From an uncultured Planctomycetales bacterium (GTDB taxonomy: Bacteria > Planctomycetota > Planctomycetia > Isosphaerales > Isosphaeraceae): 13,481 nucleotides of DNA. The stretch spans positions 1 through 13,481 of the forward strand of contig CALCIB010000339.1 in the NCBI GenBank assembly GCA_937907525.1, in the 5' to 3' direction. The notes beneath the pieces are model-generated. The model was not told the DNA's origin and ran no database searches. It saw only the letters and a program-made list of their open reading frames with translations. Of the stretch, positions 1-5,543 are shown in pieces (position 1 is the stretch's first letter; each line of letters starts with the position of its first letter). The position numbers and the translations under genes were made by a program.

Positions 1-60
1 TCCCCCGCGAGGGGGGAAGGACGTTATGTTCACCACCCCCAAAATCCGTGACGGTCAGGG
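1..60 (-). repeat. Copy A of a dispersed two-hairpin repeat (cut by the window edge)
   Basis: The reverse complement of these 60 bases matches 13330-13389 at 56 of 60 positions (mismatches at repeat positions 2, 20, 31 and 40). It includes CTGACCGTCACGGATTT, a G-rich block, ACATAACG and most of a CCTTCCCCC/GGGGGAAGG hairpin that runs off the left edge. It lies just downstream of the rhodanese stop codon at 76, so it may end that transcript, but no U-tract is visible. Confidence 0.85.
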
Positions 61-75
61 AAAAAGCGCGGGAGG

Positions 76-645
76 CTACCGCGAACGACTCGCGGCCTCG
101 TCCCCCGCCTGGTTCCAGGGGAGCCGGGCCAGACCCATCGCCATCGGGCAGACGTCGGTGACCCCCGCGTTGATCAGCCCCAGACCGACGAAGGCCGACA
201 ACAGGGTGAACCAGGGGCTCGCCGCCGCGCCCAGGACCACCCCCAAGAGCACCAACGACCCGGCGATGATCCGGACCTGTCGCTCCAGCGACATCGTCGC
301 CTCGCCGCGCTCCACCGGCAGACCGGCGGCCTCCCACGCCCTGGTCCCCCCCTCGACGTTGACCACGTCGGCGAACCCCGCGGCCGCGAACGCCTCGCGC
401 GCCTGTCGACCCCGCGCGCCGCTGGCGCAGATGACGTACAACGGCCCCTCCGAACCTTGCCGCGACGCCATCGCCGCCGCGGGATCGAGCCGATCCAACG
501 GAATCGACCGCGCCAACGTCGCGTGGACCGTCCGATACTCCGCCGGCGTCCGCACGTCGATCAAATCGATCGGACGATCCCGTCGGGAAAGATCGAACAA
601 CTCGGCCGGCGCGATCGACCCGGCCGCGGGATCGGCTTGAGCCAT
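76..645 (-). CDS. Membrane-anchored rhodanese-like sulfurtransferase (YgaP type)
   Basis: A 189-residue protein. Residues 12-110 form a rhodanese domain: it has the IDVRTPAEY segment (28-37) and the active-site loop CASGARG with catalytic Cys73, which carries the persulfide in this family. Residues 115-189 match the YgaP-type membrane module (DUF2892): a hydrophobic hairpin followed by the signature TDVCPMAMGLARLPWN. This predicts a sulfurtransferase on the inner face of the cytoplasmic membrane. I chose the ATG at 645 because GAAGGG (654-659) sits 8 bases upstream and the rhodanese domain begins soon after; an open frame continues to an ATG at 720 but lacks family sequence. It diverges from an Rrf2 regulator, and an APS kinase fusion lies beyond, suggesting a role in sulfur handling (inference). 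Domain calls are firm; the substrate is unknown. Confidence 0.93.
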   Translation of the reverse strand: MAQADPAAGSIAPAELFDLSRRDRPIDLIDVRTPAEYRTVHATLARSIPLDRLDPAAAMASRQGSEGPLYVICASGARGRQAREAFAAAGFADVVNVEGGTRAWEAAGLPVERGEATMSLERQVRIIAGSLVLLGVVLGAAASPWFTLLSAFVGLGLINAGVTDVCPMAMGLARLPWNQAGDEAASRSR

Positions 646-662
646 GACGGAAGCCCTTCGGT

Positions 663-683
663 AAAAACCCGATTCGATTCGGG
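663..683 (-). terminator. Terminator-like hairpin in the predicted rhodanese leader (possible attenuator)
   Basis: On the minus strand CCCGA (683-679) pairs with TCGGG (672-668) across a 6-base loop and is followed directly by five T (667-663). It lies between the candidate promoter at 719-746 and the GAAGGG ribosome site, so it could stop or pause transcription in the leader. The stem is only 5 bp, so the call is tentative. Confidence 0.35.
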
Positions 684-718
684 AACGCCCGAGCCCTCGC
701 GGCCCCGAGGCCATGTTC

Positions 719-746
719 ATTGTAGCCGCGCCGGGGGGTATTCAAA
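719..746 (-). promoter_or_regulatory. Candidate sigma70-type promoter for the rhodanese gene
   Basis: On the minus strand TTTGAA (746-741), 16 bases, then TACAAT (724-719). The -10 matches the consensus at 5 of 6 positions; the -35 is weak (3 of 6). The transcript would start near 712 and have a leader of about 67 bases. Confidence 0.4.
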
Positions 747-804
747 CCCCGACGGCCGCGGGAAGTCGCGGCGGGAATCGACACGGCGTCGCCGACGATG
801 AAAG

Positions 805-833
805 TTGACTTCGGCGGCGAAGTACCTTAGCAT
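805..833 (+). promoter_or_regulatory. Candidate promoter of the Rrf2 gene with an operator-like dyad in the spacer
   Basis: TTGACT (805-810, 5 of 6 to consensus), 17 bases, TAGCAT (828-833, 4 of 6). The spacer carries the perfect dyad ACTTCG-N4-CGAAGT (808-823), which overlaps the end of the -35 and would be covered by RNA polymerase. Rrf2 regulators commonly bind dyads over promoters and repress their own genes, so this is a reasonable autoregulatory operator; that role is inference. Confidence 0.5.
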
Positions 834-939
834 GAAGTTCGCGCGCGGCCGTCCCGCCTTCGGCGACGGCGAGGGATCTCCTTGTCGCGGAAGGGATTGC
901 GAAGGCCGGCGGCCGGTTCGGGAGGGTGGGCTTGATCCG

Positions 940-1362
940 ATGAAGGTATCCGCCAAGGCCGAATACGCCTGTCTGGCCGTGATGGCCCTCGCCCGCCAGG
1001 GGCCCAACGCCCCTCCGCTGCGGATCCGGGACATCTCCGAGTCGCACGGCATCCCCGAGCGCTACCTGGTGCAGATCCTGCTGAACCTCAAGGGGGCGGG
1101 ACTGGTCGTCAGCACCCGCGGCGCCTCCGGCGGCTATCAACTGGCGAGGCGTCCCGAGGCGATCACGGTGCAAGAGGTCCTCGTCGCCGTCGACGGCCCC
1201 GACGACTCCAGCCGCAAGGCGGCCCCCACCGTCGACCGCCGCGCCGCCCAGATCCTCGACCGACTCTGGGACCGCGTCCGCGAGGCCGAACGCTCGGTCC
1301 TGGAGCGGACCAGCGTCGCCGCCTTGGCCTCGCAGGCGATGCCCCACGAGTGGACCATCTGA
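940..1362 (+). CDS. Rrf2-family transcriptional regulator (CymR/IscR type, lacking the Fe-S cysteines)
   Basis: A 140-residue protein starting MKVSAKAEYA, the usual Rrf2 opening. Residues 1-70 form the winged helix-turn-helix: recognition region about 30-52 (ISESHGIPERYLVQILLNL) and the wing STRGASGGYQLAR (58-70). The C-terminal half has no cysteine; the only one is Cys11. It therefore cannot ligate an IscR-like [2Fe-2S] cluster and resembles CymR-type members that sense through a small molecule or partner protein (family knowledge). The ATG at 940 is preceded by GGAGGG (921-926), slightly far at 13 bases; an open frame reaches further upstream without family sequence. The gene sits between a rhodanese and an ATP sulfurylase-like/APS kinase gene, so control of sulfate or cysteine metabolism is the likely job (inference). 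Confidence 0.93.
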   Translation: MKVSAKAEYACLAVMALARQGPNAPPLRIRDISESHGIPERYLVQILLNLKGAGLVVSTRGASGGYQLARRPEAITVQEVLVAVDGPDDSSRKAAPTVDRRAAQILDRLWDRVREAERSVLERTSVAALASQAMPHEWTI

Positions 1363-1408
1363 TCGACGCTTCCCCGCTTCGCCGAAACCCTCGCGAGCAA
1401 GCATAATC

Positions 1409-1431
1409 CCTTCTCCCCTCGTGGGAGAAGG
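1409..1431 (+). repeat. Copy D: first hairpin of the repeat family
   Basis: CCTTCTCCC (1409-1417) pairs perfectly with GGGAGAAGG (1423-1431) around CTCGT. It aligns with the first hairpin of copies B and C. Relative to B it carries T at stem position 6 and A at the partner position, a compensatory change. It lies 46 bases after the Rrf2 stop. Confidence 0.75.
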
Positions 1432-1668
1432 CGCCCCGAGGAACGATGCCGAAACAACTTCCCGTGAACGACCAGGAAGAAGATCATCCACAGATTTCTC
1501 AGATTGACACAGATTAAAGAGATATTCCGATCCGAATCGGCGTCAATCTGAGAAATCTGTGGATGGATTCCTCGGCGGATCGGGCGCGGATCGTTCGCGA
1601 GCCGCTTGATTCCACGGTTCGGCCCCGAAGGTTTCCAGGAAGTTATTTCGGCATCGTTCCAAGGGGCG
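1432..1668. repeat. Outer inverted repeat, 31-base arms (28/31 identical)
   Basis: The left arm 1432-1462 (from CGCCCC through GGAACGATGCCGAAA to ACTTCC) matches the reverse complement of 1638-1668 at 28 of 31 positions. The arms enclose the perfect 24-bp inverted repeat, so this is a palindrome inside a palindrome. The spacing is asymmetric (22 bases on the left, 72 on the right), which fits two copies of one small element in opposite orientation rather than the ends of a transposon. Confidence 0.75.
1485..1565. repeat. Perfect 24-bp inverted repeat with a 33-base loop
   Basis: Bases 1485-1508 are the exact reverse complement of 1542-1565 (core ATCCACAGATTTCTCAGA). The loop holds a smaller dyad CCGAT-CCGA-ATCGG (1527-1540). 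The left arm and loop also contain the direct repeat CACAGATT twice. Its AT-rich base composition is unlike the surrounding DNA. It could form a long RNA hairpin or cruciform and looks like a dispersed non-coding element. No transposase is nearby. Confidence 0.85.
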
Positions 1669-1740
1669 GATGAGGGGGAAGCCGCCAAGAGCCGTGGACT
1701 TCAAAGACATGGCCTGACGCGAGATATGACGCCGGTCGCC

Positions 1741-1784
1741 CCCTCATCCGGCCTTCGGCCACCTTCTCCCGCAAGGGGAGAAGG
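1741..1784 (-). repeat. Copy C: two-hairpin repeat abutting the sulfurylase/kinase start
   Basis: The reverse complement aligns over its whole length with 13370-13413. Hairpin one is CCTTCTCCC/GGGAGAAGG (1762-1770 with 1776-1784). Hairpin two is GGCC-TTC-GGCC (1750-1760). Its GGGGAGAAGGG end lies directly before an ATG at 1786 and could act as a ribosome binding site. Confidence 0.8.
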
Positions 1785-1806
1785 GATGATCACCGAGAAT
1801 CGACCC

Positions 1807-3432
1807 ATGAGCGTGTGGCACAAGGGCCCCCTCCCCTCCCCTTACGGCGGCGTCCTCGTCGACCTGGTCGTCGTCGCCGACCGCGCCGCCGAGATGAAGG
1901 CCCAGTCCGGCGAACTCGTCAGCCTGACGCTCGACGACCGCGGCGTCGCCGATCTGGAATTGTTGAGCGTCGGCGGCCTCTCCCCCCTCCGCGGGTTCAT
2001 GGGGAAGGCCGACCGCGACCGCGTCGTCGCCGAGGGCCGCCTCGCCGACGGGACGTTCTGGCCACTGCCGATCGCCCTGCCGGTGGGCCCCGACGCGGAC
2101 GTCGCCGAGGGAAAGGCGCTGGCACTCCGCGACGTCTACGGCAACCTCCTGGCCTTCCTCCACGTCGAGGAGGTTTACGAGGCCGACGACCGCGAACGCT
2201 TCGCCGCCGGTCGGCTGGAGGTCGTCCGCGTCCCTCCCCATTACGACTTCGTCGACCTGCGCCTGACGCCCACCCAGACGCGGGCGCGGTTCGAGGAACT
2301 CGGCTGGTCGCGAGTCGCCGCTTACCACGCCCGCGGGCCGATCTTCCGCGCGGAGGAGGAATCGATCCGACGCGCGGCCGAGGGGGTCGGCGGCGGCCTG
2401 TTGATTCACGCGATCGTCGCCGCGAGCCGCCCCGGCGCGGTCGGCCGTCACGCCGACGTCCGCTGCCATCGCGCCCTGGTCGCCAACCACTTCGAGCCGA
2501 AGAGCGTCGTCCTGGGTCTCTTACCGTTGGCGGGACGCCCGACCGGCGATCGCGAAACCCTGCTTCGCGCCATCGTCGCGCGCAACCACGGCTGTTCCGA
2601 TCTGATCGTCGTCGGCGACGAAGCGCGCGACCCGTTGTTGGAATCCCTGAACGCGATCGGCACGGCGATGACGGTCGCGACGCCCATGGTCCACCTCCCC
2701 GACGAGGACCGTTACGAGGCCGTCGCCGCCGTTCCGCCCGGAGCGCGGACGATGGGGCTCTCGGCGGATCAAGTCCGCGACGAATACCTCGACGCGGGCC
2801 GTCGGCTCCCCGACTGGTTCGCCCGTCCGGCCGTCGCGGACGTTTTGGAGGCGATCCACCCGCCGCGCCATCGCCAGGGGTTGACGGTGTGGTTCACGGG
2901 GCTGTCGGGCTCGGGCAAGAGCACCGTCGCGCAGGCGCTCATGGAGCGCCTGGCCGAGTACGGCCGCGACTGCTCGTTCCTCGACGGCGACGAGATTCGG
3001 ACGCATCTGTCCAAGGGGCTGGGTTTCAGCAAGGAGGACCGCGACGTCAACATCCGCCGCGTCGGCTACGTCGCCGGGCTGGTCGCGCGGCACGGCGGGA
3101 CCACGATCTGCTCGGTGGTGAGTCCCTACAAGGCGGTTCGCGACGAGGCCCGCGCGGCCTCCGGCGGCCGGTTCGTCGAGGTCTACTGCGCGACCCCGGT
3201 GGAGGTCTGCGAGGCCCGCGACGTGAAGGGCTTCTACGCCAAGGCCCGCGCCGCGGTCGCCGCCGGCCGGCCGATGGGCTTCACCGGCGTCGACGACCCC
3301 TACGAGGCCCCCGACGCCGCCGAGGTCGTCCTCGACACCTCCAAGCTCGACGTCGCCGCCTGCGTCGACCGCGTCATCGAGAAACTCCAGGCCCTCGGCT
3401 ACGTCGCGCCGCAAGGCCGCGCGCGCGACTGA
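1807..3432 (+). CDS. ATP sulfurylase-like domain (degenerate) fused to APS kinase
   Basis: A 541-residue protein. Residues about 10-165 are the PUA-like sulfurylase N-terminus (LSPLRGFMG; RVPPHYDF). The following catalytic-like part ends in MGLSADQVR...PDWFARP (316 on). Where family members carry QTRNPxHxxH, this one reads HARGPIFRAE (174-183), so both histidines are gone (F180, E183); the usual GRDHAG site reads GDEARDP (270-276). The APS kinase half (about 357-530) is intact: P-loop GLSGSGKS (365-372), DGDEIR (393-398), SPYK (439-442), KGFYAKAR (474-481), FTGVDDPYE (492-500). It should phosphorylate APS to PAPS with ATP in the cytosol; the N-terminal half probably cannot make APS and may bind nucleotides or regulate (inference). 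An alternative ATG at 1786 follows GGGGAG supplied by a repeat. The gene lies downstream of an Rrf2 regulator and converges with mazF. Confidence 0.93.
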   Translation: MSVWHKGPLPSPYGGVLVDLVVVADRAAEMKAQSGELVSLTLDDRGVADLELLSVGGLSPLRGFMGKADRDRVVAEGRLADGTFWPLPIALPVGPDADVAEGKALALRDVYGNLLAFLHVEEVYEADDRERFAAGRLEVVRVPPHYDFVDLRLTPTQTRARFEELGWSRVAAYHARGPIFRAEEESIRRAAEGVGGGLLIHAIVAASRPGAVGRHADVRCHRALVANHFEPKSVVLGLLPLAGRPTGDRETLLRAIVARNHGCSDLIVVGDEARDPLLESLNAIGTAMTVATPMVHLPDEDRYEAVAAVPPGARTMGLSADQVRDEYLDAGRRLPDWFARPAVADVLEAIHPPRHRQGLTVWFTGLSGSGKSTVAQALMERLAEYGRDCSFLDGDEIRTHLSKGLGFSKEDRDVNIRRVGYVAGLVARHGGTTICSVVSPYKAVRDEARAASGGRFVEVYCATPVEVCEARDVKGFYAKARAAVAAGRPMGFTGVDDPYEAPDAAEVVLDTSKLDVAACVDRVIEKLQALGYVAPQGRARD

Positions 3433-3465
3433 CCATGGCTTGCGATCGAGGGCCGCCGCGCGATG

Positions 3466-3822
3466 TCAGGCGGAGTCGCCGCCAAGTAAAAGCCCCAGGC
3501 GACGGACGACCTCGGCCACCACGCCCTCGGGCGCTTCGCCGATGTACTCCGCTCGACGCGACCGCCAATCCAGGCACTTGACGTGATCGGCCAGGACCAC
3601 GCCCGAGACCGGCGCCCCCGGTGGAAGCGGAACCTCGAAGGGGTAGCCCTTGACCCGGCTCGTCACCGGGCAGAACAAGGCCAGGCCCACCGACCCGTTG
3701 TAGGATGCCGGTGAAAGCACCAACGCCGGTCGCCTCCCCGCCTGCTCGTGACCCGACCGCGGATCGAGGCTGAGCCAGACGAGATGACCGCGATCAGGCA
3801 CGGCGGGGGGGTCCGCGCTCAC
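3466..3822 (-). CDS. mazF: MazF/PemK-family endoribonuclease toxin
   Basis: A 118-residue protein closely matching E. coli MazF in layout: the DRGHLVWLSLDP opening strand (10-21), GHEQAGRRPALVLSP (24-38) with the family arginine at Arg31, PVTSRVKGYPFEV (52-64) with the active-site threonine at Thr54, then VLADHVKCLDWRSRRAE. The family cuts single-stranded mRNA at short motifs and slows growth when free of its antitoxin. The start is GTG at 3822, overlapping the mazE stop in a GTGA junction, which implies translational coupling. An upstream ATG at 3858 would overlap mazE by 40 bases and adds no family sequence. It converges on the sulfurylase/kinase gene with a 33-base gap. Confidence 0.95.
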   Translation of the reverse strand: MSADPPAVPDRGHLVWLSLDPRSGHEQAGRRPALVLSPASYNGSVGLALFCPVTSRVKGYPFEVPLPPGAPVSGVVLADHVKCLDWRSRRAEYIGEAPEGVVAEVVRRLGLLLGGDSA

Positions 3823-4055
3823 AACGACTCGTCCCCGGCGGGAGGGCCGGCGGCCCACTCTCCGTGGAGGTTGTCGCGGGTGACGCCGGCCAACAATTCG
3901 GCCAACGTGGCCGATCCGCCGGGCCGCACGACCAGCCGGCCGCCAGCCAGTTCCACATCGACCGATTCACCATCGCGCAAGCCGGCCCGAATCGCGAGCG
4001 ATTCGGGAACGACCACGGCCAGACCGCCAGGATGCTTCTCGACCTGGGAACGCAT
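3819..4055 (-). CDS. mazE: MazE-family antitoxin (AbrB/MazE fold)
   Basis: A 78-residue protein. Residues 1-45 form the swapped-hairpin AbrB DNA-binding domain (MRSQVEKHPGGLAVVVPESL, then DGESVDVELAGGRLVVRP). The C-terminal tail TLAELLAGVTRDNLHGEW (50-67) resembles the E. coli MazE segment that wraps and blocks MazF. The ATG at 4055 has a strong GGAGG five bases upstream, which outweighs the earlier in-frame ATG at 4106. Such antitoxins repress their own operon together with the toxin. The promoter lies directly upstream, and mazF overlaps its stop codon. Confidence 0.93.
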   Translation of the reverse strand: MRSQVEKHPGGLAVVVPESLAIRAGLRDGESVDVELAGGRLVVRPGGSATLAELLAGVTRDNLHGEWAAGPPAGDESL

Positions 4056-4077
4056 GGGAGCCTCCGTTCCACGTTCC

Positions 4078-4106
4078 AGTATACAAATCAATCCCTCGGG
4101 AGGCAA
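4078..4106 (-). promoter_or_regulatory. Promoter of mazEF
   Basis: On the minus strand TTGCCT (4106-4101), exactly 17 bases, TATACT (4083-4078). The -10 matches at 5 of 6 positions and the -35 at 4 of 6. Transcription would start near 4071, leaving a leader of about 16 bases with GGAGG. Between the -10 and the gene lies a direct repeat (GGAAC-GT-GGAAC) that could be part of a MazE operator. Confidence 0.6.
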
Positions 4107-4119
4107 CTCCCCCCGCGGC

Positions 4120-4422
4120 TCAAAGGTCGACGTCGAAAACCCGCGCCCGCTTCCAGTTGGGCTTGGTCTCCTCCAAAAACCGCAGGTGGCGGGGATCGAC
4201 CTGGTAGGCGTCGTGGGACGCCCTGGATTCGAAGACGACGTGCAGGCCCACGTCGAAATCGCGATCGTTGACGGGTCGCTTCAGGTCCGGGTTGAGCGTG
4301 CCGATCGCGAAGAAGACGACCCCCGGATGACCGTCCAGGTCCCGCCGGCCAGCGGCGAGGAAGGACTCGATCGCCGCGGGCGACGAATCGTGAAGCGCGA
4401 AGAAGACGCTGTGCGCGAGCAT
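4120..4422 (-). CDS. Dabb-domain (stress-responsive A/B barrel) protein
   Basis: A 100-residue protein that is almost entirely one Dabb ferredoxin-like domain: MLAHSVFFALHD opening, GHPGVVFFAIGTL (31-43), DRDFDVGLHVVFES (53-66), HDAYQVDPRHLRFLEE (70-85) and a final WKRARVFDVDL strand. This layout is typical of short planctomycete Dabb proteins. Members form dimeric barrels; most have no assigned reaction, and I assign none here. The ATG at 4422 matches the domain start. It follows mtnA by 20 bases on the same strand and is probably cotranscribed with it. A much longer frame continues upstream through mtnA in another phase but is arginine-rich shadow sequence. Confidence 0.9.
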   Translation of the reverse strand: MLAHSVFFALHDSSPAAIESFLAAGRRDLDGHPGVVFFAIGTLNPDLKRPVNDRDFDVGLHVVFESRASHDAYQVDPRHLRFLEETKPNWKRARVFDVDL

Positions 4423-4442
4423 GGCGAAGGGTCCCCGAAGGT

Positions 4443-5543
4443 TCAAGAGGGAGGGGCCACGACGGCGCGGACGGCCGCCGTCGAGACCGGGCGGATCACG
4501 CCGCGCTCGGTGACGATGCCGTCGATCAGGGCCGCGGGAGTGACGTCGAAGGCGGGGTTGTACACGGCGACCCCCTCCGGCGCGGTGCGACGGCCGAAGC
4601 CCTCGGTCACCTCGCCGGGGTCGCGCTGCTCGATCGGGATCCCCGAGCCGTCGGGAAGCGACAGGTCGAACGTGCTGGAGGGAGCGGCGACGTAGAACGG
4701 CACGCCGTGGAACCTCGCCAGGACGGCCACGCCGTAGGTGCCGATCTTGTTGGCCGCGTCGCCGTTGGCGGCGATCCGGTCGGCGCCGACGACCACGGCC
4801 TGGACCCGGCCCTCCTTCATCACCTGGGCGGCCATGCCGTCGCAAATCAAGGTCGCGTCGACGCCGCGGCCGAGCAATTCCCAGGCGGTCAATCGGGCGC
4901 CTTGCAGGAGCGGGCGGGTCTCGTCGACGAAGACGCGGGGCCGCTTGCCCTGCTCGTGGGCGGTGAAGATCACGGCGAGCGCCGTGCCGTAGTCGGCGGT
5001 GGCCAGGCCGCCGGCGTTGCAGTGGGTCAGGACGCCGGAGTCGGCCGCGATCAGCTCGGCGCCGTGGCGGCCGATGGCCCGGCACATCGCGCGGTCCTCC
5101 GCCGCGACGGCCTCGGCCTCGGCCAACAGGCGTTCCAGAAGCGCGGGGCCGGATTCCGTCGCGAAGGCGTCGGCGACGCCTCGCATCCGGTCGAGCGCCC
5201 AGAACAGGTTGACGGCGGTGGGGCGGCTGGTCGCCAGCCGGTCGGCGGCCTGGCGGAGCGCGGCGCGGACGGTCGCCGCGTCGGCGAGCCCCCGCGCGCG
5301 GGCGCCCAGGACGGCGCCATAGGCCGCGGCCACGCCGATGGCCGGCGCGCCGCGGACGCTTAGGCGCTTGATCGCCCCCCAGACCGCCTCGACGTCGTCG
5401 CAGTCGATCTCGACGAACTCGCCGGGGAGCCGGGTCTGGTCGATCAGCCGCGGCCGGCCGCCGACGGCGCCGCCGACCCACTGGACGGTCTTGTAGGACC
5501 GACCGCCCCCCGCGCGGAGTTCATCCGATCCGGCGGCGGTCAT
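4443..5543 (-). CDS. mtnA: S-methyl-5-thioribose-1-phosphate isomerase
   Basis: A 366-residue protein, full family length. It converts 5-methylthioribose-1-phosphate to the ribulose form in the methionine salvage pathway, in the cytosol. Key family motifs are all present: RGAPAIGVAAAYG (64-76), LTHCNAGG with catalytic Cys175, DETRPLLQGARLTAWEL (207-223), GADRIAANGDAANKIGTY with catalytic Asp255, and the closing NPAFDVTPAALI. The ATG at 5543 overlaps the upstream gene's stop as ATGA, indicating translational coupling. No other salvage genes lie in this window. Together with the left-hand sulfur genes it adds to a loose sulfur theme, though it is some 2 kb from them and on the other strand. Confidence 0.97.
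   Translation of the reverse strand: MTAAGSDELRAGGGRSYKTVQWVGGAVGGRPRLIDQTRLPGEFVEIDCDDVEAVWGAIKRLSVRGAPAIGVAAAYGAVLGARARGLADAATVRAALRQAADRLATSRPTAVNLFWALDRMRGVADAFATESGPALLERLLAEAEAVAAEDRAMCRAIGRHGAELIAADSGVLTHCNAGGLATADYGTALAVIFTAHEQGKRPRVFVDETRPLLQGARLTAWELLGRGVDATLICDGMAAQVMKEGRVQAVVVGADRIAANGDAANKIGTYGVAVLARFHGVPFYVAAPSSTFDLSLPDGSGIPIEQRDPGEVTEGFGRRTAPEGVAVYNPAFDVTPAALIDGIVTERGVIRPVSTAAVRAVVAPPS

Larger units (their letters stand above)
1363..1806. other. Gene-free stretch built of nested palindromic repeats
   Basis: The 444 bases between the Rrf2 gene and the sulfurylase/kinase gene hold no credible gene. They contain, in order: a hairpin (1409-1431), a 31-base element and its inverted partner (1432-1462 and 1638-1668), a perfect 24-bp inverted repeat (1485-1565), and a second two-hairpin copy (1741-1784) that ends at the start of the next gene. 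I found no convincing promoter for that gene here; it may be read through from the Rrf2 promoter. Confidence 0.75.

Noticed and set aside
1504..1533. Perfect TTGACA at 1504-1509 as promoter for the sulfurylase/kinase gene
   Set aside because: No acceptable -10 lies 15-19 bases downstream, and the hexamer is part of the 24-bp inverted repeat.
1485..1565. CRISPR-like or tandem array in the palindromic gap
   Set aside because: The copies are inverted, not regularly spaced direct repeats, and there are no spacers or cas genes.
1815..3581. Long open frame on the plus strand, in a second phase over the sulfurylase/kinase gene
   Set aside because: Its translation is dominated by Arg, Pro and Gly, has no family motif, and lies over a gene with clear domains; it is a product of high GC.
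4120..5481. 453-codon open frame on the minus strand ending in a Dabb domain, seemingly a fusion
   Set aside because: Only the last 100 codons carry protein-like sequence; the rest is an arginine-rich shadow of mtnA. The Dabb gene has its own start at 4422.
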